Shown: one piece after another, positions 53,445 to 63,905 of the stretch
How positions within the stretch are numbered: position 1 is the first letter of the stretch
Layout of the letters: the number at the start of each line of letters is the position of its first letter
Assembly: GCA_028583685.1 (NCBI GenBank)
Contig: JAMXIF010000065.1
Location: 35,023,034 to 35,087,033, forward strand
Direction: 5' to 3'
Length of the DNA: 64,000 bases
Origin: Petaurus breviceps papuanus
Lineage: Eukaryota > Chordata > Mammalia > Diprotodontia > Petauridae
The notes under the pieces: model-generated
The model's database searches: none
What the model saw: only the letters and a program-made list of their open reading frames with translations
What the model was told of the DNA's origin: nothing
Made by a program: the position numbers and the translations under genes

Positions 53445-54660
53445 TGTGATAGTAATGGCAATTAAAGATTCCCCTGTATTGGCTTGGTTTTCAAATTGAT
53501 TGTGTTAAAGCCCAGAGTTTGTTAATCCCACCTGTGGGATGGGCTTGTTGATGTGAAAAGAAAGTCCTGAACTGGGAGGAGCTGGTGATGTAGATTTGGA
53601 GAGACACTAGAGAGAGGCGGAAGATCTTTTTGGAAGCAGCACCTCGTGGAGAGAGAGAGACTAAGAGAATTGCTGGTGGCCGCTTTGAATTGCCCTGGAC
53701 TTTTGAGACCTGCCCCCTGAGCTGCCAAGGACTGAGGAGACATGGCTGTTTTGCTGGTACTTTGTCTGTCTGTTTTGATGTTGTTTTGCCAGATTTGTCC
53801 ACTGGTGAAAGACAGTCCTTTTGTTGAAGAAGTCCTGGAACCTGGCATTTGGTTAAGAAGCCCTGAGACTGTCCTGCAGACAGAGAGTGAATACTGTGCA
53901 CTGGTGAGGGACAGTGCTGTTGTTGCAGGGGTCTGGAGACTGTCCTGCAGACAGAGTGAATACTGTCCACTGGTGAGGGACAGTGCTGTTGTTGCAGGGG
54001 TCTGGGAGCCTTTCTGTTGGTTCAGAAGCCCTGAAGAAGGATTTTCTTGTTGTATGTTTACAGAAATCCTGGGAGAGGGCTTTGCTAATGTGTTCAAGGG
54101 TTCTAGGACTGTTCTACAGACAGAGGATAAATTCATGAAGGGACTGGCAATGTATCTTATGGCCTTGCTAAGCCTTGTCTCCCCAGGAACTAAGATTGCT
54201 GAGAACTTGCCTCCTGTCAAGATGAAGAAAAGACCTCCATTTGGGTATTAAGTGCTGTGTTTAAACTTGATGTAACTCTGGAGTAGATTCAATTGTGATC
54301 CTAGGGGTGGGGAACTTTTGACCTTATTGTGCTCTGTGATTGACAAATGAAGGTACTTTACCTATGTTTGGAAACTAATCTCCATTTGAGAAGAGGGGCT
54401 TTGTGGTGGACCAAATGAAGGTATAGCCTAGGGGTGGAGTACTATTTAGAACAGGGACTTTGTAATTGATTGAATGATTGGAAGGTCCTGGGGTGGGGTA
54501 GTACTTGGAGATTATTTAATCACACTTAGTAAATGCTGTATTTGGAATGATGTCATGTTTTGATCTTCTCTGTTCTTGGTTTGTCACTGAATAAAATGGA
54601 GAGCACCTATGCTGGTATTCTGAACCTGGGAAGTTGCCTTTCTTTTGGCATTACATTACA
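53445..54660 (+). mobile_element. Solo LTR of an endogenous retrovirus (fossil), LTR-B1
   Basis: A 1,216-base element with sense ends TGTGATAGTAATGG ... TTACATTACA has an exact 5-base TSD GTAAA (53440-53444 and 54661-54665). The 5-base TSD fits ERVL/class III-type or related integrases. A polyadenylation signal AATAAA lies at 54590-54595, 65 bases from the end. Two to three tandem ~65-70-base units (CTGTCCTGCAGACAGAG ... GACAGTGCTGTTGTTGCAGG) lie at about 53868-54002. The LTR contains a 169-codon sense frame (53742-54251). No gag, pol or env sequence adjoins it, so this is a recombined solo LTR. Its close match to LTR-B2 suggests a fairly young family. Confidence 0.9.
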
Positions 54661-54984
54661 GTAAATACCTTTTTATAGGAGCTTATTAAGTCTGACTGGC
54701 CAGTAATCAACAGAATCTCACTGAATGGGGACTCATGGATAATAGTGGCAGAGAAAACACTCCCAACCCTTCAGGGATACCCTTAGAGTGCTGAGGGGAG
54801 AAGTCAGCTATCCTCTGCAACCCTGGCCCACCAAAGCAAAAGCAAGTGGTAATTAGGAGGTAGACCTGCTATGCAAGCACAGTGCCTAACACAGAGTAAA
54901 TACTGGAAAAGTGATTGTTGACTGATGAAATGATTATATAAGGAATCCAGAATCTGACTGAGTTAGAGGTATTCCACTTTTGTA

Positions 54985-55130
54985 TGTTATTGTTGACTGA
55001 TTTAATTCAGCAAACCACTATTAAGCACCTACAGCATGCAAAGGCCTATTCTTGAAGCTGGGAATACCAAGATAGATCCAACATAGACCCTGCTTCCAGG
55101 GAAATTACAACCTAATGTAGGGGAAATACA
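54985..55130 (-). repeat. L2 LINE 3' end
   Basis: ACTATTAAGCACCTACAGCA, CTTGAAGCTGGGAATACCAA, AGGGAAATTACAACCTAATG. Confidence 0.7.
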
Positions 55131-55144
55131 GCTTCCTCCTTTGG

Positions 55145-55560
55145 AAAGCAAAAGAGTTTAACTGAAAACAAAATATTTGCCCATCGGTGGGGGAGACGGG
55201 GAATGGCTAAAAATGTTATTGTACATGAAGAGGAATATTATTGTATGATTAGAGCTGAAGATGAGGAATTCAGAGAAACATGGGAAGACTTGTAAGCAGA
55301 GCAAAATAAACAGAACCAAGAGAGCCATATATTTTGTGACTACATCCCTGGGAAGGAAGTCAAACTAAGGAGGAGTATTTGAAGAGTCAATAAGGATACC
55401 ATCTCAGAGAACAGATCCTTCCCTGTTGGGCTGGGTCTACCAGGATTAGTGCACAGGGTGTTGGAGGCAGTTACTATACCAGATGCTTTGATTTTATTGT
55501 TTCTCTTTGTTACAAGGGAGGATCCACTCTAGGCAACATTGTACAGAGGGAAGTGTGTAG
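55145..55560 (+). repeat. L1-type LINE ORF2 C-terminus and 3' UTR, old
   Basis: CATCGGTGGGGGAGACGGGG AATGGCT is the degraded 'GMPINWGMAE' region; GAATATTATTGTATGATTAG corresponds to EYYCxI. The UTR includes TTTGTTACAAGGGAGGATCC. It is much more diverged than the copy at 608. Confidence 0.65.
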
Positions 55561-55608
55561 ATCAGAGGGTCAGCATTTGGATCCCAAGATTACTGCTTTG
55601 TAATTATT

Positions 55609-55760
55609 ATTATTTTGCTTTTTGGAGGGCAATTGGGGTTAAGTGACTTGCCCAAGGTCACACAGCTATTTTTTTGTGTTAAGTGTCTGAGGTCCGATTT
55701 CAACTCAGGTCCTTCTGACTCCAGGGCCAGTGCTCTATTCACTGGGCCACCTAGCCACCC
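55609..55760 (-). repeat. tRNA-derived marsupial SINE, full length
   Basis: Minus strand: GGGGTGGCTAGGTGGCCCAG, CCTGAGTTGAAATCGGACCT, AGTCACTTAACCCCAATTGC. An exact 16-base TSD CTGCTTTGTAATTATT lies at 55593-55608 and 55761-55776. Confidence 0.93.
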
Positions 55761-56089
55761 CTGCTTTGTAATTATTTATCCTTGGGCAAATCAACTTCCT
55801 CACTTACAAAAGGAAAGTACTTAGACTAGATGACTAGTTTCCCATCTGTTACAGCTCTAAATGAGTGTAAGAGGGCCATCTCCTGTCATCCTGATCTCTA
55901 TCTTGCCACTGGACCCAGATGGTTCTGGAGGAGAAAGTGAGGCTGGTGACTCTGTACTGTCTTCCCTCATTTAAATTAGTCTCTTGCATTACCTTCCTGA
56001 TGTTACGGCCCCCTTCAAGAAACAACAAATGACTACAAGAGAAAAGGGCGTCAATAACATAATAAGAAAGTGAGGGCACTACACATTCC

Positions 56090-56235
56090 ACGAATATCCA
56101 CTTAAGCACCTGCAATAGGCCTGCTACCTTTGACAGACCAAACTGAAACAGTCCCTGTCCTCAAGAGACTTACATTTTATTGGATGGAGATAACATATAT
56201 ACAGTTAAGTCAATACTAGAAATATGCAAAAAGAA
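56090..56235 (-). repeat. L2 LINE 3' end
   Basis: CCACTTAAGCACCTGCAATA, CCTGTCCTCAAGAGACTTAC, GGATGGAGATAACATATATA. Confidence 0.7.
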
Positions 56236-56279
56236 TAAGGAATTTTGGTTGGTACCATTAGAAGAATCAGGAAACACGG

Positions 56280-56435
56280 ATTTTGAGCTAAAAGGGTCCC
56301 AAAAGATTATCTTCATTTTATAGAGGAATAAACAGATCTGGAGAGGGGAAATGAGTAACTCAAAGGCACACTGCATTCAAATTCCCACAGGGCCTCTGAC
56401 TTCAAAGCTACAGTGCTTTCCAATATACCGGGCTA
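56280..56435 (-). repeat. MIR SINE fragment
   Basis: ATTTTATAGAGGAATAAACA, AAGGCACACTGCATTCAAAT, CAGTGCTTTCCAATATACCG. Confidence 0.6.
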
Positions 56436-56439
56436 CCTT

Positions 56440-56875
56440 CTACTGACTGCTAATAAGCCTGGAAGCACTAACTCCTGTGAGGTTCAGGGTACTCCAACCT
56501 ACACAAATAATTATGAAGAAAACAGTATTGTAGGAGAGGCCCAGGCAAAGAGGAATTGGATAAGGGGAGAGATGGAAAATGGTGAAAAAAACAGGGGAGG
56601 CCACCCAAGTGGCACCTTGAATCAGAGTGTACTGGCCTTCAGTAGATCAAGATAGGGGCAGCAAAAGCATGGAGAGAGAGAAAGGTCAAGATCACTCCAG
56701 GAACGAGCTTTGTTTGGGGACAAATAAGGCCCCACAGTAACTCACTGGGGTATGGGAATCATGCAGGACCATGCAGCACCACAAACCAGATTCTGGCCAC
56801 TTCAGCTGAAGCAATAGCTTTAGATTTTAACCAAGTACTTGTGCTAACCAGGGACTAAGCTCTGTTGGTTCTGTG
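56440..56875. other. Unassigned stretch
   Basis: No repeat or exon recognised. AGAGATGGAAAATGG-type purine-rich sequence, no known motif in frames. Confidence 0.35.
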
Positions 56876-56879
56876 TTTG

Positions 56880-57075
56880 CCAAAGGAGAGACACCACGGT
56901 ACAGTGGCGGGTGTCCTGAATTTGGAGACAATCTAGGTAGAAATCTCAAGTTGTTCATTTTATGCCTGAGTAAACTTGGGAAGATCACTTACTCTCTGGG
57001 CCTCAGTTCCTGTAAATGAAAAGGGTGGATGGACCAGATGGTCTCTGCCGTCCTTTCTAGCTCTAACTCCAATTT
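56880..57075 (+). repeat. MIR SINE
   Basis: GTGTCCTGAATTTGGAGACA, GGGCCTCAGTTCCTGTAAAT, AGATGGTCTCTGCCGTCCTT. Confidence 0.7.
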
Positions 57076-57084
57076 ATGAGAGTC

Positions 57085-57895
57085 ATTTTTATTGTTCAGT
57101 TGTGTCCAGCTCTTCATGACCCATGGACTTGTCCATGGAGTTTTCTTGACAAAGACACTGGAATGGGTTGCCATTCCCATCTCCAGTATGTCCCTATTGT
57201 ACACATAAAGAACTTAAGTGATTTACCCAAGGGGGTCACACAGTTAGTATGTGTCTGAGGATGTAATGTTAATGGGTTTTATTATCTTCCCTGACCAATA
57301 AAGGCTTCATTTGGAGCCCATTAAGGGAAGCTTGCTTAGGGCAGGCTTGCTTGTGGGAAGGCTTTCACACCTTTTGCTAATTTCTAATTAGGCACTGACT
57401 CACAAGGGTTGTGATGCCTTCTGACTCTGAGAACTCTAAGTTGGTATTTAGCGTTGGGGGCTCGCTTATGAGAAGGATCTTGTGATTCCCAGATCAAGAT
57501 TCTGAGTGGTCGTATGCTGAGCTCCCTGATTGCTGAGATGTAAAGGCTCTCTCAATCCAGGAATGTATGTGAGGAGCATAGCAATATTGCTTGGATTCAG
57601 GCAGTCAGAGCCCTCTCGGTTGGTCTTTATTTCTCTGCTTGTATTTTTTCTGTTTGTTTTTTCTCTGAAGTTCAGGGTGCTGATTTTTCCCCTGAACTAG
57701 TGAATGTAATTTTTTAAAAAGATAGTTGAGCCCTTAAACAGCTATCTTTCCTAGTAAAGCAGATCGAAGAACCTGTGCTAGCAGCCATCCTGGGGGTGCC
57801 AGTGTGGTTGCTGTTACAGAGGCCAAATTTGAACTCAGATCTTCCTAACTCTAGGTCCTGCACTTTACCCACTATACCACCTAGCTGCTCCTATC
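57085..57895 (-). repeat. MAR1-like marsupial SINE split by an LTR
   Basis: The tail half (57085-57261) has CCAGCTCTTCATGACCCATG, GGAATGGGTTGCCATTCCCA and CACACAGTTAGTATGTGTCT. The head half (57819-57895) resumes at GAGGCCAAATTTGAACTCAG and ends CCTAGCTGCTCC. Removing the LTR joins the halves at GTCTGAGG/GAGGCC, the usual uninterrupted SINE order. Confidence 0.85.
57262..57818. mobile_element. Solo LTR of an endogenous retrovirus (fossil), LTR-C
   Basis: A 557-base element with TG...CA ends (TGTAATGTTAATGG ... TTGCTGTTACA) sits inside the SINE. The flanking 5-base duplication is GAGGC on the right (57819-57823) and a one-base variant on the left (57257-57261). It does not align by eye with LTR-B and contains no internal genes. 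Orientation is unclear because possible polyadenylation signals occur on both strands. Confidence 0.8.
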
Positions 57896-57984
57896 TAAAT
57901 CCATCACCCTGGGGGAAAAGCTCTGATTGCCATGACTCTGGTCCAGGACCTCATCCCCACATGCTTGACTATCGCAATAGCTGT

Positions 57985-58615
57985 TGGTGAGTCTACCTGC
58001 CTCAAGCCTCTTCCCACTTCAGTTCATCCTCCATTCAGCCACCAAAGTGATGTTCTTAAAGCAATGATCTGATTATGTTACCAGTATTTCTCTGCCACCC
58101 AATAAACTCCAGTGGTTCTCTATATCCTACAGGATCAAACACAAAATCCTCTGTTTGGCATTCAAATCCCTTCATAACCTAGCCTCCTTCCTCCACCTTT
58201 CCAGTCTCCTTTCCCTCTCCCTACATATGTTCTTTGATCCAGTTAAACTGGTCTCTTGGCTGTTCCTTGAACAAGACACTCCATCTCTTAGCTCTGGGGG
58301 TTTTCTCTGGCCATCCCTCATGCCTTCAACACTCTTCTTCCCTTCTCTGCCTCCTGCTCTGTCTCAACGGAATTCTTACCTACCATGCAGGAAGCCTTTG
58401 CCAATCCCTCTTAATTCTGGGACCTTCTTTCCATTATTTCCTAGGGATTCTGTACATAGCTTATTTGTACATGTTTGTTTGCATGTTGTCTCCCCTATTA
58501 GACTGTAAGCTCCTTGAGGGTGGAGACCATCTTTTGTCTTTCTTCATATTCTAGAACTTAGAACACTGCCCGGCACATAGCAGGTGCTTAATAAATGTTT
58601 ATTGATTGATAGCTT
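57985..58615 (+). repeat. L2 LINE 3' end, well preserved
   Basis: Landmarks in order: AGTTCATCCTCCATTCAGCC, CCAGTGGTTCTCTATATCCT, CTTCATAACCTAGCCTCCTT, CTTGGCTGTTCCTTGAACAA, ACTGTAAGCTCCTTGAGGGT and CACATAGCAGGTGCTTAATA. It reaches the true 3' terminus with a TTGATTGAT tail. Confidence 0.9.
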
Positions 58616-59069
58616 GCCCTCCTTCAGGTCCCTTATATATTGGTCCCTCCATGCTCTCACAATCACATCATTCCCAGTCTGGATTTGGCTCTCTACTCAG
58701 TCCAATCCCGTTGCTTTTCCCGCCTTTATTGTCTATGGTTCTATTATTACCTTCTGGATATTACCTTACCTCAGCGACCATGAGGTTAGGGTCCAACCAG
58801 GTGGTGGTTGCACTCTTCTTGATGGAGAAAACAATTTGTTGAAATGTGGTTTTTAAATTCTTTTCCATTTTCATCCTCGGATGCCCTTGGGATGGCTGAG
58901 TAGTTGTATCTCTTGCCAAGGTTTCTTTAAATTAGTTTTACCTTTTAGCGCTACTCTCTTCTTTGTGAAAGAATACTGTTCGAAATCATCCGTCACTCTT
59001 CTCGGTTCCATTTTCCAGATGATTTTATATTCTAATCTGGTGTTAATAAGAAAAACAATTTTCAAAAAG

Positions 59070-59340
59070 AAACATTTATTTAATTTGAAAAAAATATTAA
59101 GTATGTGCAAAGTCCTGGGCTAGATTCAGGCGATACAAATACAAAACTCCACCATTTCTGCCATCAAGGAGGCTGCATTCTACTAGATGGACACAACTTA
59201 TGTATAGATAAGAAAATAGAAATTAATTGGAGTAGGGGAGAGAACACAGACAATTGGGAGGGATACAAAGGATCGGGCCCCTGAGTTAAGCCTTGGAGGA
59301 AGAGCAGGATTCAGAAGGGCAGAGCTAATAGCATTGAACT
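59070..59340 (-). repeat. L2 LINE 3' end
   Basis: TATGTGCAAAGTCCTGGGCT, CATCAAGGAGGCTGCATTCT, AAGCCTTGGAGGAAGAGCAG. Confidence 0.7.
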
Positions 59341-59344
59341 GGAG

Positions 59345-59505
59345 ATGTGAATGTCAGAAGACCAAAGGACTTACAGTCAGAAGACCTATATTTGAATTTT
59401 GGCTTCTGTTTTAATGACCCTGAGCCAAGTCAGTTCGTTTTCTGAGTTTCAGTTTTTGCATCTGTAAAATGGGAGTGAAAATACTTGTACAACTTACCAT
59501 CCTTG
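59345..59505 (+). repeat. MIR SINE
   Basis: CAGTCAGAAGACCTATATTT, GCATCTGTAAAATGGGAGTG. Confidence 0.75.
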
Positions 59506-59654
59506 GAAGGGAAATATTTGTTTGTTTGATGAAGTCTCAAAACATGGTATTATCAGAAAGAGTCCTAGACTTGAGTCATGAAATATTAGAGTTGAAGGGC
59601 CCTTAAAAACTAACTTGTCCTATAAATAACTGAATAATATTTCCTTCTCCCAGA

Positions 59655-61068
59655 CAATTCTTAACCTGGGGCTCATGGCCTCTGTGGATAGATTTCAGAA
59701 AGTCTGCAGACCTGGGTGGGAAGAAATATTACATTTTTGCTTTCCCTAACCTCGAACTGAAATTTAGCATTTTTTTCACTTTTTTCTAACTGTTCTTCTG
59801 AGGAGGGGCTGTAATGTAATACCAAGCAAAGGCAACTTCCCAGGTTCAAAATACCAGCATAGGTGCTCTCTATTTTATTCAGTAACAAACCCAGAACAGA
59901 GAAGATCAAAACATGACATCATTCAAAATACAGCATTTACTGTGTGATTAAATAATCTCCAAGTACTACCCCACCCCAGGATCTTCCAATCATTCAATCA
60001 ATTACAAAGTCCCTGTTCTAAATACTACTCCATCCCTAGGCTATACCTTAATTAAGTCCACCACAAAACCCCTCTTCTCAAATGGAGATTAGTTTCCAAA
60101 CATAGGTAAAGTACCTTCATTTGTCAATCACAGAGCACAATAAGGTCAAAAGTTCCCCACCCCTAGGATCACAATTGAATCTACCCCAGAGTTACATCAA
60201 GTTTAAACACAGCACTTAATACCCAAATGGAGGTCTTTTCTTCATCTTGACACGAGGCAAGTTCTCAGCAATCTTAGTTCCTGGGGAGACAAGGCTTAGC
60301 AAGGCCATAAGATACATTGCCAGTCCCTTCATGAATTTATCCTCTGTCTGTAGAACAGTCCTAGAACCCTTGAACACATTAGCAAAGCCCTCTCCCAGGA
60401 TTTCTGTAAACATACAACAAGAAAATCCTTCTTCAGGGCTTCTGAACCAACAGAAAGGCTCCCAGACCCCTGCAACAACAGCACTGTCCCTCACCAGTGG
60501 ACAGTATTCACTCTGTCTGCAGGACAGTCTCCAGACCCCTGCAACAACAGTACTGTCCCTCACCAGTGGACAGTATTCACTCTCTGTCTGCAGGACAGTC
60601 TCAGGCCTTCTTAGCGAACAGCCAGGTTCCAGGACTTCTTCAACAAAAGGACAGTCTTTCACCAGTGGACAAATCTGGCAAAATAACATCGAAACAGACA
60701 GACAAAGTACCAGCAAAACAGCCATGTCTCCTCAGTCCTTGGCAGCTCAGGGGGCAGGTCTCAAAAGTCCAGGGCAATTCAAAGCGGCCACCAGCAATTC
60801 TCTTAGTCTCTCTCTCTCCACGAGGTGCTGCTACCAAAAAAAGATCTTCCGCCTCTCTCTTGTGTCTCCAAATCTACGTCACCAGCTCCTCCCAATTCAG
60901 GACTTTCTTTTCACATCAACAAGCCCATCCCACAGGTGGGATTAACAAACTCTGGGTTTTAACACAATCAATTTGAAAACCAAGCCCAATACAAGGGAAT
61001 CTCCACATTCCATTACTATCACAGGGGCCCATAGGCTTCTACAAAAGGGTCCATGACACAATGCAAGG
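59655..61068 (+). repeat. hAT-type DNA transposon fossil, split by LTR-B2
   Basis: The left part (59655-59809) has AATTCTTAACCTGGGGCTCA, GTGGATAGATTTCAGAAAGT and CTGAAATTTAGCATTTTTTT. The right part (61024-61068) has CCATAGGCTTCTACAAAAGG and GTCCATGACACAATGCAAGG, the far end of the same kind of element. LTR-B2 sits between. Only about 200 bases belong to the hAT element itself. Confidence 0.65.
59810..61023 (-). mobile_element. Solo LTR of an endogenous retrovirus (fossil), LTR-B2
   Basis: A 1,214-base element in opposite orientation to LTR-B1 has the same ends (sense TGTGATAGTAATGG ... GGTATTACATTACA). It has its own exact TSD GGGGC (59805-59809 and 61024-61028). The polyadenylation signal lies at 59879-59874 on the minus strand. 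The same internal tandem units and the same 169-codon sense frame (60725-60216) are present. By eye the two LTRs are more than 90% identical along their full length. No internal retroviral genes adjoin it. Confidence 0.9.
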
Positions 61069-61084
61069 TCAAATATCTATCCAG

Positions 61085-62490
61085 TAGCCTTTGCTTGATT
61101 TACAGTGATTGCAAGGCATCCCATTTCATCTGGGGATGGCCTTTATTGTCAGGAAGCCTAAATCTGCCTCACTAAAACTTCTCATTGTTCCTTGTTCTGT
61201 GATCTGGGACTGAATACAGAAAGTAAAATTCTTCTTCTATAGGGAAGTCTCTCGAATCCATTAAGGCAGCTCCCATATTGCATCCAAATCTTCTTTTTCC
61301 AAGTTAAATATCCTCAAATTCTTTATTTGACTCTCATTAGGCATGAGCACGAGACCCTTTACATGAGCATGACCCTTTACCCTCCTGGTTGCCTTCCTTT
61401 GGGGGCTCTCTGGCTGTCAATGTGATTATAAAATGCAATGCTCAGGACTAAAACCGTTACTCCAAATGTGCTCTAACATAGACAGAGTATATGCAGACTG
61501 TTTCTTCCCTCATCCTGAATGGAATGCTTCTCTCTACATAGGCCGAGACTGTATATCTGCCAAGCAGTCAGTTAATAAACATTTATTAAAATTCCTAATA
61601 TGTACCTGGCACTGTGCTAAAGGCATGCCATATCACACTGCTATCTTGCTATCCACGAAAAATGCTTGGCCTTTTTCAGAGTCTACTGTCTCTTCATAGT
61701 CCGCCATTTTGTCCCTATGAAATTGATTCAAAGTTTTACATTCATCTCTATTAAATTCAGTCTCACTAAATTTGACCCAACCTTCAGCCAGTCACGCTCT
61801 CTCCAGAACCTGGGTCTCATCCAATAGGCAGATCTGCTCCTCATGGTTTCATGTTATCTATAAATTTGATAAACCTGGTGCCTGTGCCTTTCTCAAAACA
61901 GTTAATAAAAAGGTTGGACAACACAGGGCCAGGTACAGATCCTGAACCACCGCCCTGGAGGCCTCTCTCCCAGGTGGTATCAGACCATGAAAAGCTACAC
62001 TTTGGATCAAACTTCCAACCAGTTTGTAAGCCCCTTAACTAGACTATGATCGCTCCAACTTTCACGGAAGAAGAACATGAGATTTCATGAAATGCGTTGC
62101 TAAAAATACAGCTGAACTGTATCTGCAGCCTTCCCTGATCTCCTAGACTAGTCACCCTGTCAATAAAGGAAACCAGGTTCGTCCAGCATGACCTGTTCTT
62201 GATGAAGCCCTTTGTGATCGCTGCTTCCTGTCCTACTTGTTCGCTAATCTCTTTAATACTTTGGGCTAAAATTTGCCAGGAAGTGCAGCCGAGGTCACTG
62301 ATCTCTGTTTTGCAAATGCCGTTTTCTTCCCTTTTTCTGGAGAAATATTTGTTCTCCAGTTCTGCAGAATTATTATTATTCTCTACTGTCTCAGACATCA
62401 CTAAGAGTGGCTCAGCATTCTCCTAGGTTCCTTCTTTCAGAACCTTGAGGAGGTTGCTCATCTAGGCCAAAAGTCTTGAATGCATCAAGG
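61085..62490 (-). repeat. CR1/L3 LINE, long relic
   Basis: The minus strand carries CR1/L3 RT-to-3' landmarks over 1.4 kb. On the plus strand: GAAGCCTAAATCTGCCTCAC, AAATATCCTCAAATTCTTTA, CAATGCTCAGGACTAAAACC, ATGTTATCTATAAATTTGAT (cf. CR1 'gtcatcagcaaacttgctga'), ACAGGGCCAGGTACAGATCC and GCATGACCTGTTCTTGATGA. A reverse L2 end (61565-61625) is nested in it. Frames are broken. Confidence 0.75.
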
Positions 62491-62504
62491 GTAGCTCTCC
62501 TATC

Positions 62505-62592
62505 ATCCCACCACCCCCACACCCCACCCCCACCCTCTAACCCCCACTCCCAAAACCCCCCACCCCCTCCCCCCCCACACACACACACTCAT
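62505..62592. repeat. C-rich (CCCCAC)n low-complexity
   Basis: Cytosine runs separated by A, with a short (AC)n end, give proline-rich chance frames. Confidence 0.9.
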
Positions 62593-62705
62593 TTTAGGCA
62601 TCAACTCCCTATTAGTTATTTTTTATCTAGTCCTTTGCAGACCAAAGATTATTTTCCTTGACTGAGAAGATGGGAACAAAATGAAAGTTGAATAACCTGT
62701 GTTCA

Positions 62706-62800
62706 TTCTCTCCCCCTCTCCCTCCCTCCCCTCTCTGTCTCTGTCCCTCACCCTCTTTCTCTCCCCCCCGCCCCCTCTCTCCCTCTCCTTCTTCCTCTGG
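62706..62800. repeat. (CT)n-rich polypyrimidine tract
   Basis: CTCCCTCCCTCCCCTCTCTG-type sequence, compositional repeat only. Confidence 0.9.
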
Positions 62801-62879
62801 CAATGGTCCTATACTTCCTTTGATCTCTCTCTCTTTTACCCAACATACAGAAAGAAAAATCAAACACTATATAACCCTT

Positions 62880-63560
62880 TATTTTTTTGGTTGTTCTTAA
62901 CTTTCCTTTCCAGTCTCAGCTCTGTCTGAGCATTCATTCCCCTGACAAAGTTCAGACAGGACCATATCATGTTTTCTGCCCTTGCTCCACCTTCTGTTTT
63001 TTGTCTTAATTTTTTTTTAAATTGGTCAATGACATCTGAGTTTCCACATTGATTCAGATGACTTCCCCTTAGTTTCTTCAGCAGAAATTCTCTTTGTTCT
63101 TTCAAAATTTAATTCTTCAGGTCCCCTTTTTCCTCTTAGACTGACACCCCTGTGAGATTTGAGAGTATGAGATTCTACCTTTCCTTTCCACCGATTCTTT
63201 TAAATTTGCTCTTCCAAAGCTAGGGTGCCTGTTTCACTATTCCTTTCCTTCTTGGTTTCAAGTTCTATGGAGAAATAGTCACTTCCTCCTAACTTTTCCC
63301 ATCATTTCCTTTCCAGCAACAATTTCCTTCTTATTGGTGAGAATCAGATCTAAAAGATCCCCCCTCCTTGGTTCCCCCACTTTTTGCAGAAGAATTTACC
63401 ATTCAGACAAGTCAGGATTGTTAGCTCTCTTCTTTGGGCACATAATAGAAGATTCCCATTATTCCTCTAGCATGATACCATAATAGGTTTGTGATTTGTT
63501 TCTTAAATTCCTTATCTATTTCTTCTTTCTGTTCAAGTGGTGAGACATATATCCCAAACA
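62880..63560 (-). repeat. Probable upstream continuation of the CR1/L3 relic
   Basis: TTATTGGTGAGAATCAGATC and TCCTTGGTTCCCCCACTTTT (plus strand) resemble the more internal CR1/L3 sequence that lies before the RT core in the reverse direction. It is probably the same insertion as 61085-62490, separated by the low-complexity tracts. Confidence 0.45.
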
Positions 63561-63579
63561 TTGCTTTGGTGGCTGCCTC

Positions 63580-63725
63580 CATTGATTCAAAGTCCAGCTT
63601 TGTTACTTACTAGTTGCATGGCTCTGGGCAAAACATTTCCTTTCTCTGGGACTCAGTTTCATCATCTGTAAAGTGGTGGGAATGGGGCTCTAACATCTCT
63701 AAGGCCCCTTTCAGTTTTAAATCTA
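63580..63725 (+). repeat. MIR SINE
   Basis: GATTCAAAGTCCAGCTTTGT, GCATGGCTCTGGGCAAAACA, TTTCATCATCTGTAAAGTGG. Confidence 0.8.
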
Positions 63726-63744
63726 CTATTATACAACTTTAAAG

Positions 63745-63905
63745 TATTATAGGAGACCCAGTTAATTCAATCCAACAAACATATTAAATTCCTGTCATGT
63801 ACAAGGCACTGTGCTGGGGAAGACACATTTTTAGGAAAGACATAAACCTTTTCCTTATGGAATTTACCATCTAGCAGGGAAATAAGAAAAATAAACAGTG
63901 CTGAA
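63745..63905 (-). repeat. L2 LINE 3' end
   Basis: TGTACAAGGCACTGTGCTGG, CTTATGGAATTTACCATCTA. Confidence 0.75.

Noticed and set aside
53522-54220. A 232-codon antisense frame in LTR-B1 and its counterpart at 60247-60945 in LTR-B2
   Set aside because: It is antisense to the LTR, lacks a convincing ATG start, and is open in both copies most likely because the copies are similar and young.
53445-61023. Segmental inverted duplication
   Set aside because: Similarity stops exactly at the LTR ends and each copy has a different 5-base TSD, so these are separate insertions. With no retroviral genes in between, and opposite orientation, they are also not the two LTRs of one provirus.
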